Assembly: GCF_014842915.1 (NCBI RefSeq)
Contig: NZ_JACYXI010000001.1
Coordinates: 124,001-188,000, forward strand
Source: Roseibium litorale
GTDB lineage: Bacteria; Pseudomonadota; Alphaproteobacteria; Rhizobiales; Stappiaceae
Reading direction: 5' to 3'
DNA: 64,000 nt
The notes beneath the pieces are model-generated. The model had not been told where the DNA came from and made no database searches. It saw only the letters and a program-made list of their open reading frames with translations. Made by a program: the position numbers and the translations under genes. Numbering within the stretch: position 1 is the first letter of the stretch; every line of letters starts with the position of its first letter. This document shows, one piece after another, positions 8,028 to 15,695 of the stretch.

Positions 8028-8450
8028 ATGACAAGAACACGACTGCCTTTCCTTGCCCTGGCTGCCTTTCTCGCGTCAGCGGGCCTTCAGACTGCCAAAG
8101 CCGCGGACGCCGCAGGGGAATGGATCCGCCCCTCCGGAGCGTCAAAGATCAAGATTGTTCCCTGCGGCAAGGCTCTGTGCGGCAGCCTGAGCTGGTTGCG
8201 TGAACCACGCAACGACACGGAAAACCCGGATCCGGCAAAACGCACGAGGCCCCTGCTCGGCACCCAGATCATCCAGTCCATGGTGCCGACCGGCAAGGAC
8301 GCCCAGTGGAAGGGCAAGGTCTATAACGCGGAAGACGGCAAGACCTACACCGGCTTCATCTCCATGCCCTCCGGTGACAAGCTCAAGCTGGAAGGCTGCG
8401 TCCTGGGCGGGCTCATCTGCAAGGGCGAGACCTGGACACGGGTGAAGTAA
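8028..8450 (+). CDS. secreted DUF2147 family protein (first copy)
   Basis: A 140-residue exported protein. A classical signal peptide (MTRTRLPFLALAAFL...TAKA) ends near residue 25, followed by a DUF2147 domain of lipocalin/calycin-like type: GEWIRPSG, IKIVPCGKALCGSL, GTQIIQSM, WKGKVYNAEDGKTYTGFIS, LKLEGCVLGGLICKGETWTR. The cysteines (46, 51 and two in GCVLGGLICKG) probably form disulfides in the periplasm. Members often bind small hydrophobic ligands or respond to envelope stress, but the function is unknown. A palindromic operator candidate sits directly upstream and a paralogue follows. Confidence 0.85.
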   Translation: MTRTRLPFLALAAFLASAGLQTAKAADAAGEWIRPSGASKIKIVPCGKALCGSLSWLREPRNDTENPDPAKRTRPLLGTQIIQSMVPTGKDAQWKGKVYNAEDGKTYTGFISMPSGDKLKLEGCVLGGLICKGETWTRVK

Positions 8451-8572
8451 GAGCAAGACCTCTCCCGGCTCCTGTTTAAGATGCGCTGGGAGAGGATCCT
8501 CACGGCTAAGGTCATGACTTCGCCTTGAACGCTGCATTAGATACCTGCATCCGTCCCATATGGAATGCAGGC

Positions 8573-9034
8573 ATGTTCAAAAGATATTTTTCAGTCCTTA
8601 TACACTCCCGCTTTGCCGCCCTCTCCCTGATGACCTTGCTGACGCTGGGCGGGCTAAATCCCGCCAGCGCCGCCGATATTCTCGGCCATTGGAAAACCCC
8701 GGCAGGCGCGGTCATTCACATCACCTCCTGCGGCAAAACGCTGTGCGGCAAGCTGACCGATTTCGCGCCGCTCCCAGGCTACACGAAGGAAACGGCAACA
8801 GACGTGAACCACAGGGATGCGTCCAAGCGGAACAGGAAGCTTCTCGGCCTTGAGGTCGTCTGGGGCGTCACCCGGAACGGATCGAACTGGACTGGCAAGG
8901 TTTATGATCCGCGCCGCGGGTTCAGCGCTCCGGCAACGCTCAAACTGACGGGCCAGAACAGCATGAATGTAAAGGGCTGTGTGCGGATGGTCTTTAACAT
9001 CTGCGAAGACGAAAACTGGCAGCGCCTGCGCTGA
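8573..9034 (+). CDS. secreted DUF2147 family protein (second copy)
   Basis: A 153-residue paralogue of the preceding gene. The signal peptide runs to about residue 34 (MFKRYFSVLIHSRFAALSL...PASAA), then the DUF2147 domain: ILGHWKTPAGAVIHITSCGKTLCGKL, RNRKLLGLEVVWGV, WTGKVYDPRRGFSAPATLKL, VKGCVRMVFNICEDENWQRL. The same two cysteine pairs as copy one are conserved. The ATG at 8573 gives a clean signal peptide; a TTG at 8525 would bury it. The two copies are 122 bp apart and have diverged strongly, so the duplication is old. A strong hairpin follows at 9146. Confidence 0.85.
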   Translation: MFKRYFSVLIHSRFAALSLMTLLTLGGLNPASAADILGHWKTPAGAVIHITSCGKTLCGKLTDFAPLPGYTKETATDVNHRDASKRNRKLLGLEVVWGVTRNGSNWTGKVYDPRRGFSAPATLKLTGQNSMNVKGCVRMVFNICEDENWQRLR

Positions 9035-9145
9035 CGCGTAAAAGGTTTTGCCCTTCCCTCTATGAGCTGCGGGAGATGAAAAACAGAAAGGCCAGCCTGC
9101 CATTCCCGCTTATGCAGGGCGGCGGGCTGACCTTCGTTGTCATGC

Positions 9146-9191
9146 CTTTCCATTGGATCAGAGGCATTCAGCCGCCTGATCCAATGGAAAG
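9146..9191. terminator. long perfect hairpin between convergent genes
   Basis: CTTTCCATTGGATCAG (9146-9161) and its exact complement CTGATCCAATGGAAAG (9176-9191) flank a 14-base loop. It lies between the converging DUF2147 and GST genes and probably works as a bidirectional terminator. It lacks a long T-run, so it could instead be a mobile palindromic repeat. Confidence 0.6.
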
Positions 9192-9202
9192 CGCAAAGCT
9201 CC

Positions 9203-9916
9203 TTACCGGGCGCGCTGGCCGAATAGGACCTTCTGGGCGTCCTTGTCGTCCTGAAGAGCACTCTTTGCACGCTCTTCCTGGCCGACAGCCATGCCACGCT
9301 CAAAGGCGGGACGCGCTTCGATGCGGGCCTTCCAGGCCTTCACATTCGGGAATTCCTCAAGGTCCATGCCCTGTCGCTCCCAGCCTTGCGCCCAGCCGAT
9401 GATGGCCATATCTGCAATGGTGTATTCACCGGCAGCCACATAGTCCCGGCCTTCCAGACGCTTGTTCAAAACGCCATAGAGACGATGGGTCTCGTTCAGG
9501 TACCGGTCCATGGCATATGGGATCTTTTCCGGCGCGTAGATACGGAAATGGTGGTTCTGGCCAAGCATCGGGCCGAAGCCGCCCATCTGCCACATCAGCC
9601 ACTCTTCCGTCTCCACCCGTTTGCGCTCATCTGAGGGATAGAACTTGCCAAACTTGCGGCCGAGATACTGTAGGATGGCACCGGATTCGAACACGGTAAT
9701 CGGATTGCCATCCGGACCTTCGGGATCGATGATCGCCGGCATGCGGTTGTTCGGCGAGAAGGCAAGAAACTCGGGCGCAAACTGGTCGCCCTTGCCGATA
9801 TTGATCAGCTTCACCTCGTAAGGCACGCCAAGCTCTTCGAGCATGATGGAAATCTTCCAGCCATTGGGGGTCGGCCAGTAGTAAAGCTCAATCGGTTTGG
9901 TCTGGGTCACGGACAT
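9203..9916 (-). CDS. Nu-class/Ure2p-like glutathione S-transferase (YghU/YfcG type)
   Basis: A 237-residue cytosolic GST. The N-terminal thioredoxin-like domain begins IELYYWPTPNGWKISIMLEELGVPYEV, and the family-defining segment NNRMPAIIDPEG...ITVFESGAILQYLGRKFGKFYP follows. The all-helical C-terminal domain includes the NHHFRIYAPEKIPYAMDRY and YTIADMAIIGWAQGWERQGMDL motifs. Nu-class enzymes have disulfide-bond reductase and peroxidase activity with glutathione or glutathione disulfide. The ATG at 9916 follows GGGAGACC. A single-gene unit, probably stress related. Confidence 0.9.
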   Translation of the reverse strand: MSVTQTKPIELYYWPTPNGWKISIMLEELGVPYEVKLINIGKGDQFAPEFLAFSPNNRMPAIIDPEGPDGNPITVFESGAILQYLGRKFGKFYPSDERKRVETEEWLMWQMGGFGPMLGQNHHFRIYAPEKIPYAMDRYLNETHRLYGVLNKRLEGRDYVAAGEYTIADMAIIGWAQGWERQGMDLEEFPNVKAWKARIEARPAFERGMAVGQEERAKSALQDDKDAQKVLFGQRAR

Positions 9917-10032
9917 CGGAAGGTCTCCCGGGAATTTGGCAGGGGCGCCGGATGAGAACCGGCAATGCATGTGGATTTAGGACTGCTCAGTCCGGATTTC
10001 AAGAACACGTCCTCGTGAGGTCCACCGGACCA

Positions 10033-10494
10033 TCAGATGAGCTTTTTCTTGAAGCCGAAATGGCTCTGCACATAACCCAGCCGCTCGTAGAAACGATGCG
10101 CGTCTACACGGACCTTGTTGGAGGTCAGCTGGATCAGTGCGGCGCCGGACTCTCTCGCACGCGCCTCCGCATGGGCCATCATCTTCGCCCCGATCCCCTT
10201 GCTGCGCTGATCAGCCCGCACGTGCACGCTCTCTAGCTCTACCCGTGGACGGCCCCGAAACGCGAGCCCCCGGATGTGCAGATAGGTATAGGTGCCGATC
10301 ACTTCCCCCGCCTCGTCCAGCGCCACGTAGATATCGATGTCCGGGCAGGCCCGGATCTCTTCAAAGGCCTTTCGATAGACCTCCGGATCCGTGCTTTCCT
10401 CCGCGGCCCGCCCCCCGACGGCTCCCGCGATGGAAATCGCCAGGATGGCGGCAAGATCCTCCGCCCGAGCTTTCTCAATCACGATGCCAGCCAT
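10033..10494 (-). CDS. GNAT family N-acetyltransferase
   Basis: A 153-residue single-domain GNAT. The acetyl-CoA binding loop is RSKGIG at 97-102 after the VELESVHV strand, and DAHRFYERLGYVQ near residue 131 is motif B. Substrate unknown. The ATG at 10494 is preceded by GGAGG about 9 bases upstream; the frame is open further 5' but without homology. A decayed relative of this gene lies at 13083-13420. Confidence 0.85.
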   Translation of the reverse strand: MAGIVIEKARAEDLAAILAISIAGAVGGRAAEESTDPEVYRKAFEEIRACPDIDIYVALDEAGEVIGTYTYLHIRGLAFRGRPRVELESVHVRADQRSKGIGAKMMAHAEARARESGAALIQLTSNKVRVDAHRFYERLGYVQSHFGFKKKLI

Positions 10495-10622
10495 TCCAAT
10501 ACGCCTCCAAGCGAAGATCTGTTTTTTCACCTCCGGAGATAGCACAGCAACAGAGCCGGCGTAAAAAACAAGCCGACGCGTTGGCACCGGCTTGTTCAAA
10601 AAAGTTGGCCCAGGTCAGAGCC

Positions 10623-11414
10623 TTACAGGGTCGGCAGGTCGGCCAGAGGCATTTTCAGCCACTTTTCGGAGAGGCCATTAAGCTTTCCGTTCAGCTTCTT
10701 GTTCAGCACGAACACATTCACCCACTGCAGCAGGTCGAGCTCGCCGGTCTTCACCCCGACAAAGCAAGGAGAGTTCGCGATGATGAACTTCTTTTCAAGA
10801 TTGAAGTCCGGATGATCGTTGATGATGCCCAGGGCGACAATGTTCCCGGTGACGATGACGTCGGCCTGGCCGGACACATAGGCGGCGATGGTCGCCGCGT
10901 TGTCGCCGAAACGGACAATATTCGCGTCAGCCGGCGCGTCTGCGGTGATGGCAAGGTCTTCCAGAGACCCACCGGTCACAGCAATGGTCTTGCCAGCGAA
11001 ATCCTTGACGGAGGAAACCGTCACATCTGCCTTGGCAAAAGCGCCTGAGAAGAACGGCGCATAGGCGCTGGAGAACCAGATCGACTTGGCGCGTTCCGGA
11101 TTTGCACCCAGCGTCGAGATCACCAGATCAACCTTGCTGGTTTCAAGGAACGGAATGCGCTGCTTGGATGTGACCGGCACCAGTTCCAGCTCGACCCCGA
11201 GATCCTCTGCCACCATCTTTGCCACGTCCACGTCGTAGCCGACATATTCGCCCTCCGCGCCAAGGGAGCCGAAAGGCGGGAAGTTTTCCGGTACGGCAAT
11301 GCGCACCTTGCCAGCAGAAAGAATGTCCTTGAGGTCTGCAAAAGCCGGTGCGGACAAAGCCATCGAAATAGCAACTGCACCAGCTGCAAAGGTCGTCAGT
11401 TTCTTCCAGAACAT
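10623..11414 (-). CDS. polar amino-acid ABC transporter substrate-binding protein
   Basis: A 263-residue periplasmic binding protein of SBP_bac_3 type. The signal peptide MFWKKLTTFAAGAVAISMALSAPAFA ends at about residue 26. The mature protein opens with GKVRIAVPENFPPFGSLGAEGEYVGYDVDVAKMVAEDLGVELELVPV, the family signature region. Later motifs are STLGANPERAKSIWFS and a domain-two segment GGSLEDLAI. The start follows GAGGAG. It is the last gene of a minus-strand unit with two permease genes and delivers an amino acid or related solute to them. No ATPase is encoded in the unit. Confidence 0.9.
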   Translation of the reverse strand: MFWKKLTTFAAGAVAISMALSAPAFADLKDILSAGKVRIAVPENFPPFGSLGAEGEYVGYDVDVAKMVAEDLGVELELVPVTSKQRIPFLETSKVDLVISTLGANPERAKSIWFSSAYAPFFSGAFAKADVTVSSVKDFAGKTIAVTGGSLEDLAITADAPADANIVRFGDNAATIAAYVSGQADVIVTGNIVALGIINDHPDFNLEKKFIIANSPCFVGVKTGELDLLQWVNVFVLNKKLNGKLNGLSEKWLKMPLADLPTL

Positions 11415-11449
11415 TAGTAACTCCTCAGGTTTACGCGCCCCTTGTGCGG

Positions 11450-12160
11450 TCACGCGGATGCAGTCACCCGGGCTTTTGCGCCCGGGGAACCCAGCCGCTT
11501 TTCCAAGCGGCGTGAAAGGATCGAAAGTGGAAAGCAAAGGGCGAAATAGATCATCGCCATGAGCGGATAGATGATGAAGGGCTGGGTGCCAGGAACCGGC
11601 GCGTTTGCCCAGCGCTTGCCGGTGGTCATCAGGTCCTGGAACCCGATGATATAGGCAAGAGACGTTCCCTTGATGATCTGGACCAGAAACCCGATTGTGG
11701 GCGCGATGGCGAGGCGGGCCGCCTGGGGCAGAATGATGAGCAGCAGGATCTGCGGCAATGTCATTCCAAGCGCCTTGCCACCCTCCATCTGCCCGGCGGG
11801 GATGGCCTTGATCGCCCCATACCAAACCTCAACCAGATAAGCGCTGGTGTAGAGTGTCAAGGCCAAAGCTGCTGCCGTCCAGGGATCGACACTCACGCCG
11901 GAAAGTCTCGGAATGCCGAGCCCGAGAAGAAACAGCAGCATGAGCAAAGGCACCGACTGGAACAGCCACACATATGCCGTTCCAATCCTTTGCAACGGCT
12001 TGAGCGGTGTCACCCGCAAGGCCGTGATCAGAAGCCCGATGAGCCCGCCGCCGCCAAAGGCGATCAGCGACAGGTAGATCGTGAACTGGGTCGCATCAAG
12101 AAGCTGGAACAGAACGATGCCGGCGGGTTTGCCCAGAACGCTGATGAAGAGTTCTTTCAC
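11450..12160 (-). CDS. amino-acid ABC transporter permease (HisM/GlnP type)
   Basis: A 236-residue inner-membrane permease with about five helices, for example FTIYLSLIAFGGGGLIGLLITAL, VWLFQSVPLLMLLFLLGLGI and the C-terminal PFIIYPLMAMIYFALCFPLS. The cytoplasmic EAA-like loop that contacts the ATPase is GQMEGGKALGMTLPQILLLIILPQAAR. The GTG at 12160 overlaps the stop of the upstream permease (GTGA) and has GGAAGG upstream. An ATG at 12175 is the alternative. The neighbours are the partner permease and the binding protein. Confidence 0.88.
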   Translation of the reverse strand: MKELFISVLGKPAGIVLFQLLDATQFTIYLSLIAFGGGGLIGLLITALRVTPLKPLQRIGTAYVWLFQSVPLLMLLFLLGLGIPRLSGVSVDPWTAAALALTLYTSAYLVEVWYGAIKAIPAGQMEGGKALGMTLPQILLLIILPQAARLAIAPTIGFLVQIIKGTSLAYIIGFQDLMTTGKRWANAPVPGTQPFIIYPLMAMIYFALCFPLSILSRRLEKRLGSPGAKARVTASA

Positions 12161-12834
12161 CGGACCACCTTCCATTTGAACAGACGATTGTGAAGCAGAT
12201 TCAAGAGACCTTTAAAGCCGAAGGACATCAGCACGTAGATCACGGTCAGGGTGAAGAACACCTCGAAAGACCGGAAACTGCGGCTATCGATGTAGACACC
12301 GGCCCAGGTCAGATCCGTCACGCCGATCTCGGAGATAATTCCAGTGGTCAGGAACAGGAAAATGAACTGGCTGTTGAGCGAGGGGAACATGGACGCCACC
12401 GCCTGCGGAAACAGCACTTTGAAGAAGCTGAGCCGTTTGGACAGCCCGAGCGCCGAGGCAGCTTCCGCTTGCCCGCTGTGCAACGCGGCAAGACCAGACC
12501 GCAGGATCTCGGCAAAATAGGCGGAGAAGTTCAACGACAGGGCGAGGAGCGCATGAGCCCAGAACGGCCACTGATAGCCAAGCAGGAGCGGCAGTCCGAA
12601 AGCGACGAAAAACATCTGCACGATCAGCGGCGTATTGCGGATGAACTCCACATAGGCTGCGGCGGCAGGCGCGAGAAAGCGGATCCTGTAATGCCGGACG
12701 GCGGCGAGAACGGCTGCCAGCAGAAATCCGGCAATGCCCCCAGCCAGGGTAAGCGCGGCGCTCAGCGCGGCGCCCTGAACAAGAAGCATCAGATATTCAG
12801 GATTACGGTAAATTTCGAAGAAGCGCAGGTCCAT
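12157..12834 (-). CDS. amino-acid ABC transporter permease (HisQ/GlnP type)
   Basis: A 225-residue inner-membrane permease, first gene of the three-gene unit. Helices include YLMLLVQGAALSAALTLAGGIAGFLLA and HALLALSLNFSAYFAEILRSGL, with the family motif EFIRNTPLIVQMFF. The EAA loop is SGQAEAASALGLSKRLSFFKVLFPQAV. It would form a heterodimeric channel with the next gene product. The ATG at 12834 is preferred over a TTG one codon upstream. The ribosome binding site is weak. No ATP-binding subunit lies upstream. Confidence 0.88.
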   Translation of the reverse strand: MDLRFFEIYRNPEYLMLLVQGAALSAALTLAGGIAGFLLAAVLAAVRHYRIRFLAPAAAAYVEFIRNTPLIVQMFFVAFGLPLLLGYQWPFWAHALLALSLNFSAYFAEILRSGLAALHSGQAEAASALGLSKRLSFFKVLFPQAVASMFPSLNSQFIFLFLTTGIISEIGVTDLTWAGVYIDSRSFRSFEVFFTLTVIYVLMSFGFKGLLNLLHNRLFKWKVVR

Positions 12835-13082
12835 CAAAGGGCGGACCCGATACAGGAAAGCAACACGAACATAGGCAGAAGATCATCCCTAGACAGTTTT
12901 CCCTTGAGGAATGCACAGGCCATGCCACCTTCGTAGTATGCGCGATTCCCTCTCACCTGCTTGGTGGTCCACTATGGCAACGGCCATCCGCCGACAGGAA
13001 ATGCCTAATTAATGTTCAGACTTCAACTGAGCTAAAGATGAATTTTTAAGCAAAAATAGGACTTACGCAAAAGCACCGGCGA

Positions 13083-13420
13083 TCAGTCGAGAAAGCTCCA
13101 GCTCTCGGCTCCTTCAAAACGTCTCTTGCCGATTTTTTCGATCATGCGTGTCTCTGCCAGGGCCCGATTGACCGCCAATTTGCCAATGCTGCCGACCGAG
13201 AGGTGCGTGTCCAGGATGTGCAGATAGGTATGGGTGCCGCCCCCCCCCCTGTCTCATCCAGCGCACATAGATATCAATGTCCAGGATATCAATGCCGGGA
13301 CAGCCCTGGATCTTCACAAGCGTCTTCCGGCAAACTGCGGGACCGTGCTCTCATCGCCAGCCCAGCCAGCAGTGGCCCCGGCAGAGCAACAATCCAAATA
13401 CCGGCAAAGTGATGGGTCTG
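13083..13420 (-). pseudogene. decayed GNAT acetyltransferase remnant
   Basis: The minus strand encodes fragments matching the intact GNAT gene at 10033-10494: AGDESTV against AAEEST, then VCRKTLVKIQGCPGIDI-LDIDIYV against VYRKAFEEIRACPDIDIYV, then GTHTYLHI against GTYTYLHI. They lie in different frames. One shift falls near the DEST segment, one G is missing after the IYV codons, and a run of ten G on the minus strand (13249-13240) breaks the frame again. The 3' part runs to a TGA at 13085-13083 and no longer resembles the paralogue. It has no credible start codon. Confidence 0.75.
13240..13249. repeat. homopolymeric C10 (G10 on minus strand) tract
   Basis: A run of ten C on the plus strand lies inside the GNAT remnant. 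Read on the minus strand from the IYV fragment, loss of one base (nine G) would join that frame to the GTHTYLHI segment, so the tract decides which downstream frame is read. Confidence 0.7.
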
Positions 13421-13552
13421 GGCGGATTCGATGTGGGCGGGAGAGATTAAAGTGTTTCAAACTTAGGGAGTTCCGGGAAAACGCCCGGCAAAATCGCTAT
13501 AGCAGGAAAAAACGGTGGGCGAACGTTCAAGCGCAGCACCTTGGCATACCCA

Positions 13553-13582
13553 AGGGCGCCCGCTGTCGGCAGCGGGCGCCCT
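13553..13582. terminator. 13-bp GC-rich hairpin downstream of the aerolysin-like gene
   Basis: AGGGCGCCCGCTG (13553-13565) pairs perfectly with CAGCGGGCGCCCT (13570-13582) around a 4-base loop. It lies 39 bp past the stop of the minus-strand gene at 13621. There is no T-run on that strand, so it may be a Rho-assisted terminator or 3'-end stabiliser. Confidence 0.6.
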
Positions 13583-13620
13583 GAAAAATGGCTACTTTCG
13601 TCTGCCAGATTGAGAACAGG

Positions 13621-14478
13621 CTAGGCCGCTTCGTCCTCTTGCTCTCCTTGCTCAGCCCGCAGACGGGTCAACTGTTTCTCCATCTCGGTAAACGACTTAA
13701 TCGCGATTTTTTCGCCTCCGGCCGTTTCCATCGACACAGAAACTGAATTGTCGTTGGGAAACGCACTGTAGACATAGACCGCTTCATTCACCTGTAGCGG
13801 CATGGAGAAAGCTTCGCTTCTGCGCCTCCGAGCGCCGCGGACCTGCTCGCCACTGTCTCGTTCCCGGCCTTCCCCGTCACGGGTCATGACCGGGCGGCTG
13901 TTCTTCCCGGTAAGTTGCCCGATACCTTTGCTACTGGTAACATCCCAGGTCACTAAATCCCCGAACAAAGTATAGGATGCGTCCAGCTGCCAAACCCAAA
14001 CAACTGCCTCAGGAGCACCGCTAGCGGCAATAATCTTGGTTGCAGTCTGCCGTGAGTTGGAGATCGTGATCGATCGTCCAATCGTTGAAGTCAACATGGT
14101 GGAAATGCTGGCCCCCAAATTGAAGCCAGGCGTCATAACACCTCCCATGACACCGATGCTGATGGCAAAGCTCTCTGTTTCCTCACGAGAGGTTGATATC
14201 CCCTCTGTAATGGTGACAGTCGTCTCGACCGGTGTTTGCGGTGTAACTCGCGCAGCCAGACGGTTCACGTACCGGCCACGGGCTTCCAAAACCAGATTGC
14301 GCCGGTCGTAGTTCTCCCAAAGCTTGTCAGTCTGTTTAATATAGGCGTGCAGCGGATCAGCGATGACGTCTTTCAAATGTGCCTTCGGAAACAGATCCGA
14401 AAAAGGGTTCACCGGAGGAATGATGTCATTGAGGCTTCTCGGCGCGGGGGGAAGGGGAACGTTCTCAAACTCATTCAT
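13621..14478 (-). CDS. uncharacterised protein with aerolysin-like Ser/Thr-rich beta-hairpin pattern
   Basis: A 285-residue protein without a signal peptide. Residues 84-150 form two long alternating Ser/Thr-rich amphipathic segments (TTVTITEGISTSREETESFAISIG and ISTMLTSTIGRSITISNSRQTATKII) joined by a hydrophobic, glycine-rich turn (VMGGVMTPGFNLGA). This layout recalls the insertion hairpin of aerolysin/ETX-MTX2 beta-pore-forming proteins. That is pattern-based inference; I recognise no named family. A basic patch (RGARRRR, 214-220) and an acidic tail (EQGEQEDEAA) follow. GGAGAC precedes the ATG. The gene diverges from a disrupted LysR regulator, its likely controller. GC content seems lower than in the flanking housekeeping genes. 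Confidence 0.6.
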   Translation of the reverse strand: MNEFENVPLPPAPRSLNDIIPPVNPFSDLFPKAHLKDVIADPLHAYIKQTDKLWENYDRRNLVLEARGRYVNRLAARVTPQTPVETTVTITEGISTSREETESFAISIGVMGGVMTPGFNLGASISTMLTSTIGRSITISNSRQTATKIIAASGAPEAVVWVWQLDASYTLFGDLVTWDVTSSKGIGQLTGKNSRPVMTRDGEGRERDSGEQVRGARRRRSEAFSMPLQVNEAVYVYSAFPNDNSVSVSMETAGGEKIAIKSFTEMEKQLTRLRAEQGEQEDEAA

Positions 14479-14674
14479 TTTAGGTCTCCATCTGTTCGTT
14501 AGGCGAGAACACCGCGCTTCATTGAGCGGATTAGGCCGGTGATCCTGACGAAAAATAGACCGGACCCGATTGTCCCATAAGCTAGTGATTTTCTAACGAG
14601 TCGTTGCAAAAGATGTAATTTTAGGTTGCAATTGCACCAATCACATTCCTTTTAAAGGTCCCAGGAAGCGAAAG

Positions 14675-15591
14675 ATGGAGCTTCAAGAAATCAGGTATTT
14701 TCTGGCGTCCTGCGAGACATTGAACTTCACTCGTGCAGCAGCCAACTGCGGTGTCGCCGTCCCGACATTGACCCGGGCAATCAAAAAGCTCGAGGAGGAA
14801 CTGGGTGGGCAATTGTTCAGGCGCGAACGTCGTCTGACGCATCTCACGGACCTTGGACGCTTGATGCAGCGCCATTTCGAAATCATGCAAAAGCTGCCAC
14901 AGAGGCGCAACAGGAAGCGTCCCGCTATATGGCCGCCGATACACTGCTGAAGTTAGGCGTTGTTTCCACTATGTCCAGCTCCCACCTTGTGGCCTTCCTG
15001 CAGGCACTCAGACAAAACGCGCCCGGTCTTGAACTGGAGATCTGGGAAAGCAATTGCGAGGACATCGCGTTAGCGCTTGAGCGGGGAGATATAGACCTTG
15101 CGATCATGACACTGCCGGAATACCCGGATGGCTTCCGGATCATCGAACTCTATCGGGAACCTTATCATGTCGCTTTCCCCCCCGGCCATCGCTTCAGCAA
15201 TATGAGCGAGGTCCCGCTCTGCGAATTAGAGGGAGAAGACTATGTGAAACGTCTGCATTGCGAGTTTCCCTCCAACTTTGTCAGACTAAAGGTCGCCAAG
15301 CCATATCATGCAGTCAAAACACGTTACGCAACTGAGCGGGAGGACTGGGTTCAAACCATGGTGGCCGCGGGTCTAGGCGTCACCTTAATTCCCAAATATC
15401 TTCCAGTTCTCAACGGCCTGGAGACCCGCACATTGATAGAACCCCGCGTCATGCGCACTGTTAGCATCGTGACAAGAGCAGGCCGCCGTCACTCCATCCC
15501 GGTTATGAGAGCGCTGGAAACAGCCAAGGGGCTGAACTGGGAACAAATTCCAGCGTCCGGCACTTTCAGTTGCCCGACGTTTATGGCTTGA
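14675..15591 (+). pseudogene. LysR-family transcriptional regulator, frameshifted
   Basis: The N-terminal frame from ATG 14675 encodes a typical LysR winged helix-turn-helix (MELQEIRYFLASCETLNFTRAAANCGVAVPTLTRAIKKLEEELGGQLFRRE, about residues 1-51). Reading then slips at an AAAA run (14889-14892) and ends in nonsense after about 91 codons. With one A removed the sequence continues in frame (QAATEAQQEASRYMAADTLLKLGVV) into a full effector-binding domain ending at 15591. The joined product would be about 300 residues, the normal LysR length. The frameshift may be a real mutation or a sequence error. The gene is divergent from the gene at 13621-14478 with a 196-bp shared intergenic region, the usual LysR arrangement. 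Confidence 0.8.
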
Positions 15592-15676
15592 AGAGCCACG
15601 CCCTTTTTCTGAGATGCCCCAGCTTGTTTAGGACAAGTTCAAAAAAGGATCCGCGCAGCCCTCCCGTGGGTGAAAC

Positions 15677-15695
15677 AAGCCTGAAAGTCAGGCTT
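15677..15695 (-). terminator. terminator of gatB
   Basis: AAGCCTGA (15677-15684) and TCAGGCTT (15688-15695) form an 8-bp stem with a 3-base loop. On the minus strand this overlaps the gatB stop codon and is followed by TGTTTCAC. The overlap with the stop is compact but plausible. Confidence 0.55.
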
